Shown piece by piece: positions 6,031 to 9,531 of a stretch of DNA of 9,531 nucleotides. A program made the position numbers and the translations under genes. The stretch spans positions 1 to 9,531 of the forward strand of contig CAMHCL010000056.1 of the NCBI GenBank assembly GCA_946183625.1. Reading direction: 5' to 3'. Source of the DNA: an uncultured Lachnospiraceae bacterium. GTDB taxonomy: Bacteria > Bacillota > Clostridia > Lachnospirales > Lachnospiraceae. Within the stretch, counting starts at the first letter, position 1. The number at the start of each line of letters is the position of its first letter. The notes beneath the pieces are model-generated. The model was not told the origin of the DNA. It worked only from the letters and a program-made list of their open reading frames with translations, and searched no databases.

Positions 6031-6951
6031 TTACTCCACCTTCATCACATATAATGGGTCATCCTCATAACGTATATACTCGCCTTCATATTTTAACTTG
6101 CCCATATAATCGAAGAAGTCGTCTGTCTTCGTCTGAACGAAGCAATAGAAATATATCGGCATGCCGCTTTTGAGCATCTTGTCTACTTCCATAGAGTCGA
6201 AGTTTTCATCACGTTGCATCATGATGTATCTGCCTTCAATCTCTTCGGCTACGCCGGAGCCAAATTCGTAGGTATCCAAAGGTTCTCCGTCTCCTGTGCA
6301 GGCACATTCTCCATACGGGTCATAGAAGGTTATGACCACGAGAACATTACCTCTCTTGATATAGCGCGTATAGCATTCATCTGGAACGTAGAAGTTGACA
6401 CCACCCATTTCATAAAATGTCTCGTCAATAGAACCGTCGCCCAGAGCAAAGCCTCTAGCTTTTTCAATCAGTGAATAAATAGAGGTCCTATAATCCATAT
6501 TCAGATTATAGAACCTCATCAGTTCACTCACTGACATGTCTTTATCACATTTGTGATAATCCTGCAGCATCTTCAAGGTCTTCTCATCGAGCTTTCCCTT
6601 GTCCAGTACACCTTCGGTGATATAGAGCTTATCCAGATACTCCAGGAGATACCTGTCATACTGCATGATATAATTCATAGCCTGTGAAGCGAATTTGAAA
6701 ATATTGACCTTTGGTTTATGCCCGAAGAAGCACAGTTCGACCCACTTCACTCTATTTAAGGCTTCAAAATATTCTTCGTCAGTAAGTCTATCGAACTTCT
6801 TAGCCTTAGCTTCTTTAGAGAACTGGATTGCCGGATTTTCTATGTTAAGCATACGTGAGTATTGATAGAGTGTGTCTGCGTCCTCATCATCTGAAGGGAC
6901 CAGCGTCACATTTGACACTTTCTCAACGTCGTAATCAACATTAAATACCAT
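6031..6951 (-). CDS. Hypothetical protein encoded between the ClpX-like and ClpP genes
   Basis: A 306-residue acidic protein that I do not recognise. No signal peptide, membrane helix or nucleotide-binding motif is visible. The first half (about 40-170) appears helical; the second half (about 175-306) is rich in Tyr, Phe and Gly with beta-like stretches such as GNVLVVITFYDPYG, and contains two Cys close together (CACTGDG). An AGGAG ribosome binding site lies just before the ATG, in the 14-base gap after the ClpX-like gene, so it is translated from the same message. Its position between an unfoldase and its presumed protease makes an adaptor, regulator or substrate role plausible, by analogy with adaptor genes linked to proteases; there is no sequence proof. 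Confidence 0.8.
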   Translation of the reverse strand: MVFNVDYDVEKVSNVTLVPSDDEDADTLYQYSRMLNIENPAIQFSKEAKAKKFDRLTDEEYFEALNRVKWVELCFFGHKPKVNIFKFASQAMNYIMQYDRYLLEYLDKLYITEGVLDKGKLDEKTLKMLQDYHKCDKDMSVSELMRFYNLNMDYRTSIYSLIEKARGFALGDGSIDETFYEMGGVNFYVPDECYTRYIKRGNVLVVITFYDPYGECACTGDGEPLDTYEFGSGVAEEIEGRYIMMQRDENFDSMEVDKMLKSGMPIYFYCFVQTKTDDFFDYMGKLKYEGEYIRYEDDPLYVMKVE

Positions 6952-6965
6952 AACTCATTTCTCCT

Positions 6966-7949
6966 TTACAAATAGATAAATGCCATCTCATCATCGGACT
7001 TCTCGTAGGAATTGAAGATTTCCGCATCCACCATCCTTCTCAGCTTAGCGTATGCGTATCTGACGCCCAGCTGGGAATTGTAGGCTTCGCGGGCTATCTG
7101 CTTCAGCTTCTTCTTGGTGATGTGAATCTTAACCTGATATTCGTCCTCTATCTTTCTGAGAGGAGAAGCGGGATGCTCGGTAAGCAGATACTCATAGTCC
7201 TTCAAAGTAAGAGGTCTTACATTTGCCAGGTTAGTGCATCTGGAAGCAATCTCCGGAATGAGGCCGAAATCAATAATGTCGTCCATGGTAAGTTCCTTGG
7301 CGAAGGCCTTCTCCACGTGTTCCTCTGCGTTGAAGCCCATTGTCTTGTAGGAATTCTTCTCTGCTATCTCATTTGCCTTGACAGCGAAGGAACCACAGAA
7401 TATGAAGCTCATCTTAGAAGTATCTATAAGATGAGTCTCGCCCTTTTCGCCTACATCGATGGTTTCACCTTCCACCATCTTCAGGAATTCAGCTTGAATA
7501 TTGTCGGAGACATTCTCGTTTGCGGACCTCCTCGGACGCACGATTTTGTCGAATTCGTCATAGACTAAAATGTAATTCGTTTCCGCCGTATTGATACGTT
7601 TTAAGCAGGAGTCAACCTTGTTGTTGCCCACAAAGCCCTGCATGGTAAGGGTTGCCGCATTTACAATAATGGTATTAGGCCAGAGCGCTTTGATACACTC
7701 GCTAACAAGGCTCTTACCACTTCCAGGAGGGCCGGCGACCACCATTCTGGACCTGATGCCCCGGGCGTGGTTATACAGGAACATTGCAGCGAGTTTGCAG
7801 TACTCGTCCTGCTTGTATACATTTTGCTTGATGAACCTGTATATGTCCTGGGGATTATTAAGGTCCACGTCCTGAGACATAATGTTCTTGGTTTGTGGTA
7901 CATAGTTGTCATCATAAAATGACGGGGTCTTTGCTTTGAAATCGTACAT
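6966..7949 (-). CDS. ClpX-like AAA+ unfoldase lacking the zinc domain
   Basis: A 327-residue AAA+ ATPase that follows ClpX along its length. It has YNH at 59-61, Walker A GPPGSGKS at 73-80, pore loop GFVG at 105-108 (GYVG in ClpX), Walker B ILVYDEFD at 127-134 and HLIDTSKMSFIFCGSF at 173-188, matching the ClpX strand before and through sensor 1. MGF at 204-206 sits exactly where ClpX has IGF, the loop that docks into ClpP. Arg237 in GLIPEIASR matches the arginine finger and Gly295-Val-Arg297 the sensor-2 GAR. Usual ClpX is about 420 residues with an N-terminal four-Cys zinc domain; here that domain is absent, and the loop with RKH in ClpX reads GEKGETHL. The start has AAAGGA upstream. The encoded clpP homologue two genes on suggests a dedicated ClpXP pair with its own substrate choice. 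Confidence 0.88.
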   Translation of the reverse strand: MYDFKAKTPSFYDDNYVPQTKNIMSQDVDLNNPQDIYRFIKQNVYKQDEYCKLAAMFLYNHARGIRSRMVVAGPPGSGKSLVSECIKALWPNTIIVNAATLTMQGFVGNNKVDSCLKRINTAETNYILVYDEFDKIVRPRRSANENVSDNIQAEFLKMVEGETIDVGEKGETHLIDTSKMSFIFCGSFAVKANEIAEKNSYKTMGFNAEEHVEKAFAKELTMDDIIDFGLIPEIASRCTNLANVRPLTLKDYEYLLTEHPASPLRKIEDEYQVKIHITKKKLKQIAREAYNSQLGVRYAYAKLRRMVDAEIFNSYEKSDDEMAFIYL

Positions 7950-8000
7950 AACTTGTATCCTTTCTACTAGTGAATTTGTAAAATGTTGAACATAGGATAA

Positions 8001-8033
8001 ATTTAAAAAGAAGACCTACAGGGATAGGTCTTC
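8001..8033 (-). terminator. Intrinsic terminator overlapping the stop of the 159-residue gene
   Basis: On the minus strand GAAGACCTA (8033-8025) pairs perfectly with TAGGTCTTC (8018-8010) around a six-base loop TCCCTG. The stem is followed by TTTTTAAATTT. The stop codon TAG (8018-8016) lies in the descending arm. It would end or attenuate transcription before the ClpX-like gene, whose own promoter I could not identify in 7950-8000. Confidence 0.75.
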
Positions 8034-8495
8034 CTTAACGTTCTTAACAACTGTAGTGACATAGTCTAAGAAGGTTGGATTCAGGTCAAATGCTCTGAAC
8101 AGATACATGTAATTGCTGTTGATATATCCGATGTCTTCCATAGCTTTATCGTCCAGTTCATCAACAAGTATAGCCATTGCATCATCGTAAGCTTCAATAC
8201 GCTGGAAGCTGTCATTTATTCTGCTCTCCATCTCATCATAGGCATAATTAATATAATCATCCATATTGACTACAGAGCAGTCAGCCTTGTCTATGCCCTT
8301 ATATCCCATTTCAGTTCTGATGTCTGCTACACGCTTTTCAACCATATCGTCAAGAGCGATTTCGATTGCGACTGCTTCTACAAATGTATTTCTGAAATCT
8401 TCATTTACGATAAGCCCCATAGTGAGCAAACCAAAATTATCCAGAATAAAATCTGCAGTTTCTTTACTCATAGTGTTGATAGATTTTGTGTTCAT
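8016..8495 (-). CDS. Hypothetical acidic protein, 159 residues
   Basis: A soluble, strongly acidic protein that I do not recognise. It appears almost wholly helical, with a central region (about 40-125) of Glu/Asp-rich helices (for example DEMESRINDSFQRIEAYDD) that could form a helical bundle; no signal peptide or binding motif is seen. The start at 8495 has AAGGAG 9 bases upstream; an internal Met9 (MSKETADF) is a less likely start. The gene is framed by two intrinsic terminators, one before it at 8571-8608 and one across its own stop, so it may be a single-gene transcript. Its GC (23 of 60 at 8161-8220) is lower than that of the ClpX-like gene beyond it. It could be a regulator or protease substrate for the following operon, but nothing in the sequence decides this. 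Confidence 0.75.
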   Translation of the reverse strand: MNTKSINTMSKETADFILDNFGLLTMGLIVNEDFRNTFVEAVAIEIALDDMVEKRVADIRTEMGYKGIDKADCSVVNMDDYINYAYDEMESRINDSFQRIEAYDDAMAILVDELDDKAMEDIGYINSNYMYLFRAFDLNPTFLDYVTTVVKNVKEDLSL

Positions 8496-8520
8496 AGGCG
8501 TTTTCTCCTTCTTTTGTACT

Positions 8521-8549
8521 TTTATATATTTTGTGATTCTTTAGGCGAA
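8521..8549 (-). promoter_or_regulatory. Weak candidate promoter for the 159-residue gene
   Basis: On the minus strand TTCGCC (8549-8544) and TATAAA (8526-8521) are 17 bases apart in AT-rich DNA just after the terminator of the previous gene. The -10 matches at five of six positions but the -35 is poor, and the implied leader is short (about 18 bases). A promoter is needed here because a terminator lies just upstream; its exact position is uncertain. Confidence 0.25.
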
Positions 8550-8563
8550 TTTATAAAACAACA

Positions 8564-8608
8564 TAAAAAAAGCCCCGGAAGTGCGGTAAATACTGCACTT
8601 CCGAGGTT
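8564..8608 (-). terminator. Strong intrinsic terminator after the edge gene
   Basis: On the minus strand CCTCGGAAGTGC (8606-8595) pairs with GCACTTCCGGGG (8584-8573) with one mismatch, around a 10-base loop. A run of seven T residues follows on that strand (complement of 8565-8571). It lies 11 bases after the stop codon of the 303-residue partial gene. Confidence 0.92.
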
Positions 8609-8619
8609 CTCTCTGAATT

Positions 8620-9531
8620 TTAATTCTTCGAAAAAGTATGACTGTATTCCTTTCTATAAACCTCACCAAACATTACTACATAGTCATCATTTGCAGCTAC
8701 TTGTTCAGGAGTCATTTTAGGTTCATATTTCAGGCTTGGGAGCTTTTTGTAGTAGTCTTTGATACATTTGACTGCCAGATTGATATTGTCTTCTCCCATG
8801 TTCTGCTCTCCTATAGCAAAAAGGATTCCTAAAAATCTATGTCTCTTTGCTTTGCTGGTTACATATTTATATTCACCTTTCTTATGTCCATTAAAAGAGC
8901 TGGTGTACCTTGCGAAAATACGGTAGATAAGTCTTTGCATTACAGGATAATCAATCAAGCCAGTAGTATTGCGACTAAGTACCTGGAAGAGAATCTCATC
9001 TCTTGCTTCAGCCTTATCGATTTCGTCCATATCCTGATCGGCATCTATACTTTCAAGTTCATCTAGAGACCCATTAATATCTTTAAGAATGTTATTAGTG
9101 AGCACTTTATATTTGCCGATTTTTACACCCTCTAAATCGAAGAATTCATCCAGTTCTTTAGCGGTGCCTCTGGCTATTCTAGGCTTCGCATTTTTGATAT
9201 TATTCTTTTCGTCTTCCAAATCTTTGTATATGTAATCTGTAGGAACATCCCATCTACCATTATCCGTCTCTCTTTTGTAGCTTGTCTTGGATTGCTTCTT
9301 TTCATATAAAAATAATGGCAGACATTGTCTGTATCTTTTAGAATCTTCATAAGGCTTTGTTATATATTTCTCGTCCTTATAAACTTCTATAGCCTTCTCT
9401 ATCACCTCACCCATTATTTGTTTTCTATAATCATCCGGAACAATTTCTATGCTGTGTTTTGGCCTGTCTATCTCTAATTCATTCAGTAAAGACAACTGTA
9501 AAATGTAGTCATAAATTGTTTCCAGGAAGTC
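8620..9531 (-). CDS. Hypothetical protein, 5' end beyond the window
   Basis: The frame is open through the right edge, so 303 residues of a longer protein are visible; a TTG at 9495 could be read as a start but has no reason to be preferred, since the codons from 9531 (DFLETIYDYILQLS) continue in frame in the same style. I do not recognise the protein. It is soluble, rich in Lys, Asp, Glu and Tyr, with an acidic helical stretch in the middle (about 155-185, DELESIDADQDMDEIDKAEARDE) and a basic segment after it (GHKKGEYKYVTSKAKRHR) that could contact nucleic acid. No catalytic motif is visible. Its base composition is AT-rich (35 GC in 120 bases counted at 9181-9240 and 9301-9360), unlike the Clp/TraG genes. 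A strong terminator closes it, so it belongs to a different transcript from the genes to its left. Confidence 0.75.
   Translation of the reverse strand, partial: DFLETIYDYILQLSLLNELEIDRPKHSIEIVPDDYRKQIMGEVIEKAIEVYKDEKYITKPYEDSKRYRQCLPLFLYEKKQSKTSYKRETDNGRWDVPTDYIYKDLEDEKNNIKNAKPRIARGTAKELDEFFDLEGVKIGKYKVLTNNILKDINGSLDELESIDADQDMDEIDKAEARDEILFQVLSRNTTGLIDYPVMQRLIYRIFARYTSSFNGHKKGEYKYVTSKAKRHRFLGILFAIGEQNMGEDNINLAVKCIKDYYKKLPSLKYEPKMTPEQVAANDDYVVMFGEVYRKEYSHTFSKN

Noticed and set aside
7122..7915. Plus- and minus-strand open frames within the ClpX-like gene
   Set aside because: The ClpX motifs fix the true frame; these are alternate readings of the same DNA.
1..9531. tRNA, rRNA, CRISPR array or insertion sequence
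   Set aside because: I saw no cloverleaf, rRNA segment, regularly spaced repeat-spacer unit or transposase motif on either strand.

Overview
The window looks like a low-to-moderate GC Firmicute, most likely a clostridium of the Lachnospiraceae type. The basis is strong AAAGGA/GGAGG ribosome binding sites, a mixed GC content and the gene families present; the taxon is an inference. The right-hand two thirds is a minus-strand gene set that looks like part of a mobile (conjugative) element, because it encodes a VirD4/TraG-type coupling ATPase. No relaxase, VirB4 or integrase is visible inside the window.

Left part (1-2411). A minus-strand gene at the edge encodes the front of a DUF2075/COG3410 protein: a PD-(D/E)XK-like nuclease region followed by a P-loop helicase core. 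It stops just after Walker B, apparently through a frame disruption. A possible 14-codon minicistron overlaps its start by ATGA. On the plus strand follow a membrane-anchored DUF3574-like protein, with a good promoter and a very strong terminator, and then a 77-residue peptide with a classical double-glycine leader and an Arg/Pro-rich, cysteine-free core. The peptide gene is also followed by a probable terminator.

Right part (2418-9531, all minus strand, so transcription runs from high to low coordinates). A 5'-truncated unknown gene (to 9531) ends at an intrinsic terminator. An acidic 159-residue protein gene has a second intrinsic terminator folded into its stop codon. Beyond that point the GC content rises from roughly 30-38% to 50-55% in hand-counted stretches. 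The main gene string then begins: a ClpX-like AAA+ unfoldase, an unknown 306-residue protein, a ClpP-type serine protease with an intact triad, a repeat-rich 127-base gap, the TraG/VirD4-like ATPase, and three unknown genes (308, 93 and 110 residues) that are nearly or actually overlapping.

The most interesting reading is that this string carries its own matched ClpXP protease. The unfoldase keeps a ClpP-docking tripeptide (MGF in place of IGF), the aromatic pore loop and both ATPase motifs, but lacks the N-terminal zinc domain and has a changed RKH-loop region. The protease keeps Ser97, His120 and Asp172. Their linkage to a coupling ATPase, an unknown partner gene and a gap full of TGTGTCA repeats suggests a dedicated proteolysis system serving a mobile element. 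The second item of interest is the unaccompanied double-glycine peptide.
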